Shown: in pieces, positions 55,705-63,845 of the stretch
Numbering within the stretch: position 1 is the first letter of the stretch
Layout of the letters: each line of letters opens with the position of its first letter
DNA from: DATEDA01 sp963744255
GTDB taxonomy: Bacteria > Pseudomonadota > Gammaproteobacteria > Burkholderiales > SG8-39
NCBI GenBank assembly: GCA_963744255.1
Contig: CAVUSZ010000047.1
Span: 103,085-167,084 of the forward strand
Length of the DNA stretch: 64,000 bases
Direction: 5' to 3'
The notes under the pieces: model-generated
Told to the model about the DNA's origin: nothing
The model's database searches: none
The model's input: the letters and a program-made list of their open reading frames with translations, nothing else
Program-made: the position numbers and the translations under genes

Positions 55705-56401
55705 CGCCGCCAGGGTCGAAGCCCGCTACGGCGAGGTGGTGGCGCTCTGGGACGTGTCGCTCGAGGTCCGCCCGGGCGAGCTGGTCGCGGTGGTCGGCCC
55801 CAACGGCGCGGGCAAGTCGACGCTGATCAACGCCATCTCGGGGCTGGTCGACGTCACGCGCGGCGAGATCCGGTTCGACGGCACCGCGATCACGAGCATC
55901 GGCCCGGAGGCGCGCGTGCGGAGCGGCCTCGTGCAATGCCCGGAGGGGCGGAAGCTCTTCCCCGAGATGACGGTGGAGGAGAACCTCTTGATGGGCGGCT
56001 ACTCGCGCCCCGACCGCGGCGCAATCGCGGCGAGCCTCGACGAGATCTACCGGCTGTTCCCGATCCTGGGCGAGCGCCGGCGGCAGGTCGCGCAGACGCT
56101 GTCCGGCGGGCAGCAGCAGATGGTCGCGATCGGCCGGGCGCTCATGGCGAAGCCGCGCCTGCTGATGCTCGACGAGCCCTCGCTCGGGCTCGCGCCCATC
56201 GTCGTCCGCGAGGTGTTCGCGCTGCTCAAGCGCATCCACGCCAAGGGGATGACCCTGCTGCTCGTCGAGCAGAACGTCCACCAGACGCTCGAGCTCGCGG
56301 ATCGGGCTTACGTCCTCGAGAACGGACGTATCGCGCTCGAGGGGAAGGCGCGCGAGTTGCTCGAGAACGAGCACATGCGCAGCGCGTACCTGGGTGCGTA
56401 G
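55697..56401 (+). CDS. Liv-type ABC ATPase, LivF family (system 2)
   Basis: A 234-residue ABC ATPase: Walker A GPNGAGKST, VQCPEGRKLFPEMTVEENL, signature LSGGQQQMVAIGRAL, Walker B LLMLDEPSLG. Last gene of the operon, converging on the hydantoin racemase gene with about 30 bp between stops. Confidence 0.93.
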   Translation: MLSAARVEARYGEVVALWDVSLEVRPGELVAVVGPNGAGKSTLINAISGLVDVTRGEIRFDGTAITSIGPEARVRSGLVQCPEGRKLFPEMTVEENLLMGGYSRPDRGAIAASLDEIYRLFPILGERRRQVAQTLSGGQQQMVAIGRALMAKPRLLMLDEPSLGLAPIVVREVFALLKRIHAKGMTLLLVEQNVHQTLELADRAYVLENGRIALEGKARELLENEHMRSAYLGA

Positions 56402-56431
56402 AAAAGGTGGCGACCCGGTCGCGCCCGGGAA

Positions 56432-57184
56432 TCAACCGCTATTGAAACGCGCGAGCAATGCCTGCATCGCGGCCGACAGCCCGGCGTTCGGCTTTTCCGG
56501 CGGCGGAGCGAAGCTTCCCGCCCGGGCGATGCCGGGATTCAGGTTGACCAGCGTCTCGGCATGGCGCACCGCGCTCGAAACGCCGTCGACGACCGGCACC
56601 GGGAGCTCCGCCTTGATCGCGCGGGCGAGGCCGGCGAGCGGCGCGCCGGCGAGGATGATCGCATCGGCGCCGTCCTCCTCGACCGTCGCGATGCACAGAT
56701 CTCTGAGCTGCCGGGCGTGGTCGTCCTGCACGCTTCCGATGTCTTTGAGCGGCTGGTCGAGCGAGCGGATGCTCGCGAGGCGGCCGGCGAGGCCATTGCT
56801 CTCCACGGTTTCCCGGTACCAGGCGCGAATCCGGCGCGATATCGCGACGATCGAGAAGCGATTCCCGAGCAGGCAGGCACTTGCGAGCGCTGCCTCGGTG
56901 AGGCCCACCACCGGAATGTCGAGCGCTTCGCGGAGGCCGGCGGCGCCCGGATCGCCGAACGCCGCGACGATCACCGCGTCGTGCCCGCGCCAGTGCTCCG
57001 CCACCACATTGGCCGTCGCGTAGGCGCCGATCAGCGCCTCGAACCGGGTCTCGATGTACGCCACCCCGAACGGCGCCGTGAGCATCGTGATGTCGGTCCC
57101 CGGGGACGCGGCGCGGCGCGCCTCGTCTCCGATCAGCTTCGAGACGCTCTCCGAGATGTTCGGGTTGACGACGAGCAGCTTCAT
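56432..57184 (-). CDS. hydantoin/allantoin racemase family protein (Asp/Glu racemase superfamily)
   Basis: A 250-residue protein starting MKLLVVNPNISESVSKLI, the typical opening of hydantoin racemases; catalytic cysteines are expected near AAFGDPGAAGLREA (where the first Cys is replaced by Gly/Asp) and in the LAGAPLAGLA loop, where no Cys is seen. Loss of both cysteines would point to a decarboxylase- or isomerase-like role, not classical racemization. Starts in an ATGA overlap with the hydantoinase gene and ends the minus-strand operon. Confidence 0.75.
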   Translation of the reverse strand: MKLLVVNPNISESVSKLIGDEARRAASPGTDITMLTAPFGVAYIETRFEALIGAYATANVVAEHWRGHDAVIVAAFGDPGAAGLREALDIPVVGLTEAALASACLLGNRFSIVAISRRIRAWYRETVESNGLAGRLASIRSLDQPLKDIGSVQDDHARQLRDLCIATVEEDGADAIILAGAPLAGLARAIKAELPVPVVDGVSSAVRHAETLVNLNPGIARAGSFAPPPEKPNAGLSAAMQALLARFNSG

Positions 57185-58596
57185 CGCGGCCGAGGCTTCG
57201 CCGGCGCCGGCCGCTCGCAGCGCAGGAACCGGCCGCGTCCCTTCGCCGCCTTGACTTCGGGGCGGCTCCAAACGATCTCGCCGCGCGAGATCGTGATCTC
57301 GGGCCACGCGGAGAGCTCGATGCCCTCGTAGGGCGTGTAGTCGACGTTGTGATGGAGGAGGGCGTTCTCGACCTTCAGCTTGCGCTCGCCCCAGATCACT
57401 AGGTCGGCGTCCGCACCGACCGCTATCGTGCCCTTGCGCGGATAGAGACCGTAGATCTTCGCGACGTTGGTCGAAGTGAGCGCGACGAACGAGTTGACGT
57501 CGATGCGCCCCTTGACGACGCCCTCCGAGAACAAGAGCGCCAGGCGCGTCTCGAGGCCGGGGATGCCGTTCGGGACCTTGTTGAACGGCGCGCTCTTGCC
57601 CGCGACCATCTTCCCCTGCGGATCGTCGTAGCGGAAGGGCGCGTGGTCCGACGAGAACACCTGGAAGACGCCGTTCTCGAGGCCGTGCCAGATGACCGCC
57701 TGGTTCGCCTTGTCGCGCGGCGGCGGGCTGCAGACGCACTTCGCGCCGTGGAAATCCTCGCCTTCGAGGTGGTCGGAGCTGAGGAAGAGGTACTGCGGGC
57801 AGGTTTCCCCGTAGATGCGCAGGCCCTTACCCTGCGCCCAGCGGATCTGCTCGACCGCCTCCCGGCCCGAGACGTGCACGATCAGCACGGGGATGTCGAT
57901 GAGCTCGGAGAGCGCGATCGCGCGATGCGTCGCCTCCCGCTCGACCAGCATCGGCCGCGAAGTGGCGTGAAACTTCGGCGCGGTGTGGCCGGCGGCGAGG
58001 AGCTGGTCGGTGAGCCAGGCGATGCAGTCGGTGTTCTCCGCATGGATCATCGCCATCGCGCCCTCGCGGCGGGCGACCGCGAGCGTCTCGAGGATCTGGC
58101 GGTCGTTCAGTTTCAGGTCGTCGTAGGTCATGTAGATCTTGAACGACGTATAGCCGTTCGCGATCAGCCGCGGCAGCTCCTCCTTCAGGACGCGCTCGGT
58201 CGGATCGGAGACGATCATGTGGAAGGCGTAGTCGATCACCGCCTTCCCTTCGGCACGCCGGTGGTAGTCGTCGACTGCGGCCTGCAGCGACTGGCCCTTG
58301 AGCTGGCAGGCGAACGGGATCACGGTCGTCGTGCCGCCGCACGCCGCGGACAGCGTGCCCGAGTGGAAGTCGTCCGCCATCCTCGAGCCGTCGGTCATCG
58401 GTTGGTCCAAGTGGCAGTGGCCGTCGATGCCGCCCGGGAGCACCCAGCGGCCGGCGGCGTCGATCTCCTGCTTCCCTTTCGGCAGGCCGCGCGCGAGCGC
58501 GGCGATGATGCCGTCCTTCACGCCGATGTCGGACTCGAAGACGTCGGCGGCGGTAGCGATCCGGCAGTTGCGGATTACGAGCTCGAAGTCAGTCAT
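57181..58596 (-). CDS. hydantoinase/dihydropyrimidinase family amidohydrolase
   Basis: A 471-residue cyclic amidohydrolase. Metal-site features: GGIDGHCHLDQPMTDGSRMADDF (the first HxH), carboxylated-lysine candidate in SFKIYMTYDD (~residue 150), His in AENTDC and VHVSGREAVEQI, and the Asp in FSSDHAPFRYDD. Family members open hydantoin, dihydropyrimidine or allantoin rings. It overlaps the deaminase upstream by 8 bp and the racemase downstream, and fits ureide or pyrimidine breakdown. Confidence 0.9.
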   Translation of the reverse strand: MTDFELVIRNCRIATAADVFESDIGVKDGIIAALARGLPKGKQEIDAAGRWVLPGGIDGHCHLDQPMTDGSRMADDFHSGTLSAACGGTTTVIPFACQLKGQSLQAAVDDYHRRAEGKAVIDYAFHMIVSDPTERVLKEELPRLIANGYTSFKIYMTYDDLKLNDRQILETLAVARREGAMAMIHAENTDCIAWLTDQLLAAGHTAPKFHATSRPMLVEREATHRAIALSELIDIPVLIVHVSGREAVEQIRWAQGKGLRIYGETCPQYLFLSSDHLEGEDFHGAKCVCSPPPRDKANQAVIWHGLENGVFQVFSSDHAPFRYDDPQGKMVAGKSAPFNKVPNGIPGLETRLALLFSEGVVKGRIDVNSFVALTSTNVAKIYGLYPRKGTIAVGADADLVIWGERKLKVENALLHHNVDYTPYEGIELSAWPEITISRGEIVWSRPEVKAAKGRGRFLRCERPAPAKPRPR

Positions 58597-59083
58597 GTCT
58601 GGACCTCCTGGCTTGGCTTGAGTAGTGCTCCTCGAGGATGGACGCGGCCTCGTCCTCGAGCGCTGGTCCGAGCACGTCCACTCGATGCATGCCGCGCGCG
58701 AGCACGTCGCGGCAAGCGAGCATCAGCTCATCGGCGCCGGGACCGGCGAGCGCTAGCATACGCGCGGCAGGGAGGGCGAAGACGACCCGGCGCACATTGG
58801 ACCAGTAGATCGCGCCGGCGCACATCGCGCACGGTTCGCCGCTCGCGTACACCGTGCACCGCGCGAGCGTCGCGGCGTCGAACCGGCGAGTCGCCTCGCG
58901 GAGAAGGTTGGCCTCCGCATGTCCGGTACAGTCGCGCTCGGTAACCTGGGTGTTCCCGGCGCGCGCGAGGATCTCCCCATGCTCGCTCACGAGGGTCGCC
59001 CCGTAGGGTTCGTCGCCGCGCCGGCTCGCCTCGCGCGACACGGCGATGGCGGCACGAAGATGCTCGATGTCGCTCGGGTTCAT
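58589..59083 (-). CDS. nucleoside/nucleobase deaminase (CDA fold)
   Basis: A 164-residue cytidine-deaminase-fold protein with zinc motifs HAEAN (~residue 54) and PCAMCAG (~84), like bacterial guanine deaminases and TadA relatives. In this operon a base deaminase such as guanine deaminase is more likely than a tRNA editor. ATG 59081-59083 is used; GTG 59089 is two codons upstream. Overlaps the hydantoinase gene. Confidence 0.85.
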   Translation of the reverse strand: MNPSDIEHLRAAIAVSREASRRGDEPYGATLVSEHGEILARAGNTQVTERDCTGHAEANLLREATRRFDAATLARCTVYASGEPCAMCAGAIYWSNVRRVVFALPAARMLALAGPGADELMLACRDVLARGMHRVDVLGPALEDEAASILEEHYSSQARRSRHD

Positions 59084-59090
59084 CCGCACC

Positions 59091-59865
59091 TCAGTCTACG
59101 TTCCGGAACAAACGCCCCCAGCCGGTGAGCCGCTTCGGATCGATGCCGGCGAGCTTGAGCGCCTTCCAGACGACGGTTGCGATCGAGTCGTAGATCGGGA
59201 TTCCGAGCTCGCGCTCGAGCGCGTCGGCGAGCGGCGCCCCCTGGACGCCGGTGCACAGCACCGTGATCGCGTCGGGTCGGGCGGCTGCCACTTCGCGCAC
59301 CATCAGCGCGACCTCCTCCGGCGTGACCTCCGAGAACGACCAGTTGTCCTGCCAGCCGAGATGGCGTTCCGCCACGCACTCGAAGCCGGCCCGCGCGTAG
59401 TTGGCGACGATCCGCTCCTGCACGTCGTGCGCGATACGGCGTGACCAGCCCGAACCGCTTCACGCCGGTCAGACGGAAGATCTCGTTCAGCGCGAGCACC
59501 GACGTGCACGCCGGAACGCCGGTCGTCTCCGTGATGCGCCGGCACAGGCGCTCGTCCGTCTCGAACCCGAGCCAGCTCGCGGATGTGCCGCTCCAGCCGA
59601 TCGTGTGGACGCGCGCATCGGTAAGCAGCTCGGCGGCGCGCAGGATCTCGCGATCGTCGAACTGCGCATTCGCGTCGTCGGAGAGCGCGATCTGGGTGAC
59701 CCGGAAGCGGCCGAAATGCGCGGTCGCTTCCGGGATGCCCGCAATCATCGCGGTGGTGATCGGCTCGAGCCGGGTGTTGGACGATGGGGTGAGCATTCCC
59801 AGCAGCCGCCGCCCCGTCGGGCGCAGCGGCTCCGGACGGCGTTGCAGGGCCGACGATGACGCCAT
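59091..59865 (-). pseudogene. maleate isomerase/arylmalonate decarboxylase family, frameshifted
   Basis: The N-terminal half (LLGMLTPSSNTRLEPITTAM to LTGVKRFGLVTPYR) and the C-terminal half (DVQERIVANYARAGFECVAE onward) are each well conserved but in different frames, joined by a single-base change near 59432. The family isomerises maleate or decarboxylates/racemises related acids; cysteine candidates are in ITETTGVPACTS (~residue 120) and VLCTGVQGAPLAD. The gene lies between an exported transthyretin-like gene and the deaminase, 7-9 bp from each. The frameshift may be technical. Confidence 0.82.
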
Positions 59866-59874
59866 GCCGCGTCC

Positions 59875-60333
59875 TCAGCCCGGCAGCACCGACGCCGACT
59901 GCGTCCAGGGCGTGATCTGGAACGGCACGTGGTGCGGCTGCTTCGCGTCGTAGATCTCGAACTCGAGGATCAGCTTGGTGTAGTAGCCGCCCGGCACCTT
60001 GGCGCCGATCTTCTTGAAGTACTCGCCGGTGTGCGCGACCACCTGGTAGCGGCCGGGCTTGATCGTCTCCGGCGTGAGGAACGGGCCCTCGGGCGGCCGG
60101 CCGTCGGCGTTCGCGACCACCGACTTCAGCGTCTTGGCCGCGCCCCCGTCGAGCGCGATGAGATCGATGCGGATGCCGTTCGCGGGCGTGCCGGAGTACA
60201 GGTCGAGAATGTGCACGGTGAGGCGGCCGCCCGCGGCCTGGGCAGCCGCGGGTTGCGGCGCGGCGGCGAGCGCGGTCGCTGCGAGCGTGGCGCCGACGAC
60301 GAGAAAATCCCTGCGATCGGTTTCGATGGTCAT
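59875..60333 (-). CDS. Tat-exported transthyretin-like protein (copy 3)
   Basis: A 152-residue protein with a twin-arginine signal (TDRRDFLVVGATLAATALAA) and a transthyretin/HIU-hydrolase domain: LTVHILDLYSG, VANADGRPPEGPF (Arg kept), HHVPFQITPW. The C-terminal YRGS is absent; the protein ends SASVLPG, so the active site is incomplete. It sits 9 bp before the maleate isomerase-like gene with a GAGGAGAT site. Export implies a periplasmic role. Confidence 0.85.
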   Translation of the reverse strand: MTIETDRRDFLVVGATLAATALAAAPQPAAAQAAGGRLTVHILDLYSGTPANGIRIDLIALDGGAAKTLKSVVANADGRPPEGPFLTPETIKPGRYQVVAHTGEYFKKIGAKVPGGYYTKLILEFEIYDAKQPHHVPFQITPWTQSASVLPG

Positions 60334-60360
60334 TATGATCTCCTCTTTTGGCTGCCGCGC

Positions 60361-60813
60361 TCAGCTACCACGATAGGTCATGTAGCTCCACGGCGAGAAG
60401 TACAGCGGCACGTGGTAGCGCGAGGTCGCGTCGTAGATCGCCACCCGGATCGGCACGACGTCGAGGAACTCGGGCGTGGTCTGGGGAATCCCGGCGCGCT
60501 TGTAATACTCGGCCACGTGAAACACAATCTCATAGCGGCCGACCTTCATGTCGTTCTCGTTCAAAAGGTTTTCGGTTACGCGCCCCTCTTCGTTCGCGCG
60601 CACCGACTTGAGCAGCTTGCGCGTGTCGCCCTCCACTGCATAGAGATCGATGCGGATGCCGGCCGCCTGCTTGCCGGTGTAGGTGTCGAGGGCGTGGGTG
60701 GACAGCTTCGGCGGCAGCTTCTGCGCCTGCGCCGTCGCCGCGCCGGCCGCCGCGAGCGCGCCCAGCGCGAGCCCGGCCTGGAGGAACTGTCTGCGGTCTG
60801 TGTCGTCGGACAT
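60361..60813 (-). CDS. Tat-exported 5-hydroxyisourate hydrolase (copy 4)
   Basis: A 150-residue protein: twin-arginine signal (DRRQFLQAGLALGALAAAGA) followed by a complete HIU hydrolase domain with LSTHALDTYTG, ANEEGRVTENLL, RYHVPLYFSPW and C-terminal MTYRGS. All catalytic residues of UraH are in place, so it should be active, but outside the cytoplasm. It lies between the TRAP large permease and copy 3 in one operon. Confidence 0.9.
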   Translation of the reverse strand: MSDDTDRRQFLQAGLALGALAAAGAATAQAQKLPPKLSTHALDTYTGKQAAGIRIDLYAVEGDTRKLLKSVRANEEGRVTENLLNENDMKVGRYEIVFHVAEYYKRAGIPQTTPEFLDVVPIRVAIYDATSRYHVPLYFSPWSYMTYRGS

Positions 60814-60842
60814 TGCGGTCTCCCGTGTCGGCTGCACGGCGA

Positions 60843-62147
60843 TCACCCGAACGAGAGGCGCGGCAGCCACAGCGCGATCTCCGGGAAATGGATGAGGATC
60901 GCGACCATCACGATCATCGTCAGGAAGAACGGGATCGTTCCCTGGAACACTTCGTTGATCGTCCCTTCCCGCCGCACGCCCTGGATGACGTAGAGGGTCA
61001 TGCCGACCGGCGGGCTGATGAGCGAGATCTCGCACATCAGCACCATGAACACGCCGAAGAACACCGGGTCGATGCCCGCGGCGGCGACTAGCGGGAAGAT
61101 GATCGGCACGGTGCCGACGAGCATCGGCAGGGTCTCGAAGAAGATGCCGAGGAAGAGATAGAACACGGCGAGCACCCAGAGCAGGGTGGTCGGCGACACG
61201 TCGAGCCCCTTCACAAGCTCCGAGAGCGATTGCGTTACGCCGAGCAGGCCGAGCACGAAGTTGAGATAGAACGCGGTCGCGAGGATGAGCAGGCTCATCG
61301 CGGTGAGCCGCATCGTCGTCCGGAAGGCGTCGTGCAGCATCGGCACCGACAGCTTGCGGTAGCACGCGGCGATGACCAGCGCGACCATCACGCCGAGCGC
61401 GGCGCTCTCCGTCACCGTCGCCCAGCCGGTGTAGATGCTGCCCATCACGACCGCGAACACCGCGAGCGGGCCGGCGAGGTGGACGAGCCGCCCGAGCTTG
61501 TCGGCGAGCGGGATGTGCTCCTTCTCCGCCGGGGCGAGCCCGGGCCGCCACAGCGCGATCGCCAGGATCGCGAGCATGAACAGCACGGTCATGATGATTC
61601 CGGGGATCACGCCGGCCGCGTAGAGCCGTCCGGCCGAGGTGTTGGTCATCGCGCCGTACACGATGAACGCGATGCCGGGCGGGATCAGGTTGCCGAGGCT
61701 CGCGCCGGCGGCGATCGAGCCGAGAACCAGGCGCTGGTCGTAACGGCGGGTCTTGAAGGTCGGCAGCGCGATCGTCGAGATGGTGGCGGCGGTCGCAACC
61801 GACGAACCCGACACCGCGGAGAACATCGCGGACGAGCCGATGTTCGTGTGCAGCAGGCCGCCCGGCAGCCGATTCAGCCAATCGGCGAGCGAGCGGTACA
61901 TCTTGTCGGTCGCCTCCGCGCGCACCAGGATCTCGCCGAGCAGGATGTAGAGCGGGATCGAGAGCAGCACGAAGTCCTCGGTCGCCGCCCAGAGCTGGGT
62001 GCCGAACGCGAAGACCGCCGGCTGGCCGAGGTACAGCATGGCGCCGGCGAGCGCGACCAGGAACATGACGGTGGCGACGTGCAGCCCGAGGAACATCAGC
62101 ACGATCAGCAGCGCGAAGCCGATTGCGATCTCGGTGGCGCCGATCAC
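60843..62147 (-). CDS. dctM: TRAP transporter large permease (DctM)
   Basis: A 434-residue DctM/SiaM-type permease with about 12 membrane segments: FLGLHVATVMFLVALAGAML, SSAMFSAVSGSSVATAATIS, LIPPGIAFIVYGAMTNTSAG and ISPPVGMTLYVIQG. The start is GTG 62147, overlapping the dctQ stop (GTGA). Together with dctQ and dctP it is a complete sodium-driven tripartite transporter for an organic acid or related solute. Confidence 0.93.
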   Translation of the reverse strand: MIGATEIAIGFALLIVLMFLGLHVATVMFLVALAGAMLYLGQPAVFAFGTQLWAATEDFVLLSIPLYILLGEILVRAEATDKMYRSLADWLNRLPGGLLHTNIGSSAMFSAVSGSSVATAATISTIALPTFKTRRYDQRLVLGSIAAGASLGNLIPPGIAFIVYGAMTNTSAGRLYAAGVIPGIIMTVLFMLAILAIALWRPGLAPAEKEHIPLADKLGRLVHLAGPLAVFAVVMGSIYTGWATVTESAALGVMVALVIAACYRKLSVPMLHDAFRTTMRLTAMSLLILATAFYLNFVLGLLGVTQSLSELVKGLDVSPTTLLWVLAVFYLFLGIFFETLPMLVGTVPIIFPLVAAAGIDPVFFGVFMVLMCEISLISPPVGMTLYVIQGVRREGTINEVFQGTIPFFLTMIVMVAILIHFPEIALWLPRLSFG

Positions 62148-62739
62148 GACCGCTGCTCCGCTTGAGGATGCAGGAGCTCGCCCGCCTCGGCCTCGATCTC
62201 CTCCTCGAGCGTGAGCGGACCGTACTGGCGGTTCAGCTCGCGCTTGTCGCGGACGAAGAGGATCGCAGCGTGCGCAGCCAGGATGGCCGCACAGGCGGCG
62301 AAGAGCGCCCAGCCGACGAACCACAGCGAGTGCGGGATCCAGAGCGGCGTCTGCAGCGGGCTCGTCGAGACGCTCTGGAACTCGATCGACTCGGCCGGCA
62401 CGGTGTAGCCGCGATAGACGGCGAATAGCGCCATCGCGGCGAGCGTCACCATCGCCGCCAGGTTCAGGAACGCGCGCAGGCCGAGCGGCAGCTCGACACC
62501 AGGAAGTCGACGCGCGTGTGCGCCTTGAGCAGCAGCGCGTACGAGAACCCGAACGCGCTGGTGACCGCGAGCGTGTACGCGCCGACTTCGTCGATGCCCT
62601 GCAGGCTGTAGTTGAAGAGCTTGCGCGACACCATCTCGACGCAGGTCGCGATCGAGAGGGCGATGAACCACCAGCCGCAGGCGAGCGTCAGGAACTCGAT
62701 CGCGCCGCGGAGCGCGCGCGTGAGGGGGTTGACGGGCAT
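62144..62739 (-). pseudogene. dctQ: TRAP transporter small permease (DctQ), frameshifted
   Basis: The N-terminal half (FLTLACGWWFIALSIATCVE to LLLKAHTRVDFLV) and the C-terminal half (ELPLGLRAFLNLAAMVTLAA onward) are in different frames, joined by one indel near 62502. Together they give the four membrane segments of DctQ. ATG 62737-62739 is the start. The tail after the last helix (EEEIEAEAGELLHPQ) is acidic. One base change would restore the gene, so a technical error is possible. Confidence 0.83.
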
Positions 62740-62768
62740 GGCGGGCGCTCCCGGCGGGTGAGCGATCT

Positions 62769-63809
62769 TCAGTCGATCTTGTAGCCGCGCACCTTGCCGA
62801 CCGTCTCGTTCCAGGTCGCGGTGCACTTCGGGTCGACCTTGTTGCAGGTGTTCTTCCACAGCGGCAGCACCGCGGCGGTGACGGCCGTCTTCACCCGCTG
62901 CTGGTCCTGCGGCGTGACCTCTACCAGGTTCATCTTGAACTTCACGCCCTCCTTGCACGGCTCGCGACCGACGTTGCAGTTCGAGGCGTCGTCGTTGACC
63001 CTGTCGGCGAGGTCCCACATCTGCTCTTCCATCTGTCGGAAGGCGTTGACGAGGCGCTGCTGCTGGTCGGGCGTGAACTTCTTGAAGTAGTCGAGGTTCA
63101 TGAAGTGGCCCTGCACCGAGCCCGACACCGCGAGCGGGTAGAAGTGCGTCGTCACCTCGGGCCACTTGCCGGTGTTGCCGGAAGTGGGCGAGGTGACCGC
63201 GCAGTCCGCGACGCCGCGCTGGAGCGACGGGTAGACCTCGGAGAACTGGAGCGTGACCGGGGTGCCGCCGGCGTTCTGGACGAGCGCCGCCATCGACGGC
63301 GTGAACACGCGCACCTTCAGGCCCTTCAGGTCGTCGAGGCCCTTGATCGGCTTGTTGCAGTAGAAGACCTGCGGGCCGAACGGCCAGAGCGTCATGACCT
63401 TCGCCTTGAAGCGCGTCTGCAGGCGCTGGTCGAATGCCTGCCGGTACGAGTCCACCGCTTTGCGCAGGTCTTTCATGTTCGGCGAGACGCCGATCAGGTC
63501 GAGGCCCTCGAAGAACGGGTCGTCGCGCGAGGCCATGCCGATCTGCACGCTCATGACGTCGAACGTGCCCGAGCGGAGGTGGCGGAGGGCGTCGGCGGCC
63601 TGGACGCCGACCGTGTCCATCGGGTTGTAGTTCACGTTCAGCGGGACGTCGATCAGCTTCGGCAGCGCGGTGAAGAACGGCTTCTCGATCGAGTCGACGT
63701 GCTTCGTGTTCGACGAGAAGTTGCCGGCGATGCGCATCGAGTTGGGCGCCTGCGCGTGGGCGTAGCCGGCGAACGCGAGGACGGCGGCGGCGGTGAGCAA
63801 TCGTTGCAT
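62769..63809 (-). CDS. dctP: TRAP transporter substrate-binding protein (DctP family)
   Basis: A 346-residue periplasmic binding protein with a Sec signal (LLTAAAVLAFAGYAHAQ). Family features include MRIAGNFSSNTKHVDSIEKP, the long-helix region, and the arginine-containing LKGLKVRVFTPSMAALVQNA, which in the family binds the carboxylate of the ligand. It has two extra cysteine pairs near the C-terminus. It heads the operon with the TRAP permeases, exported HIU hydrolase and ureide enzymes. Confidence 0.92.
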   Translation of the reverse strand: MQRLLTAAAVLAFAGYAHAQAPNSMRIAGNFSSNTKHVDSIEKPFFTALPKLIDVPLNVNYNPMDTVGVQAADALRHLRSGTFDVMSVQIGMASRDDPFFEGLDLIGVSPNMKDLRKAVDSYRQAFDQRLQTRFKAKVMTLWPFGPQVFYCNKPIKGLDDLKGLKVRVFTPSMAALVQNAGGTPVTLQFSEVYPSLQRGVADCAVTSPTSGNTGKWPEVTTHFYPLAVSGSVQGHFMNLDYFKKFTPDQQQRLVNAFRQMEEQMWDLADRVNDDASNCNVGREPCKEGVKFKMNLVEVTPQDQQRVKTAVTAAVLPLWKNTCNKVDPKCTATWNETVGKVRGYKID

Positions 63810-63845
63810 GGGATCTCCTTCTGGCGCAGGTTGATAAAGCTGGAA

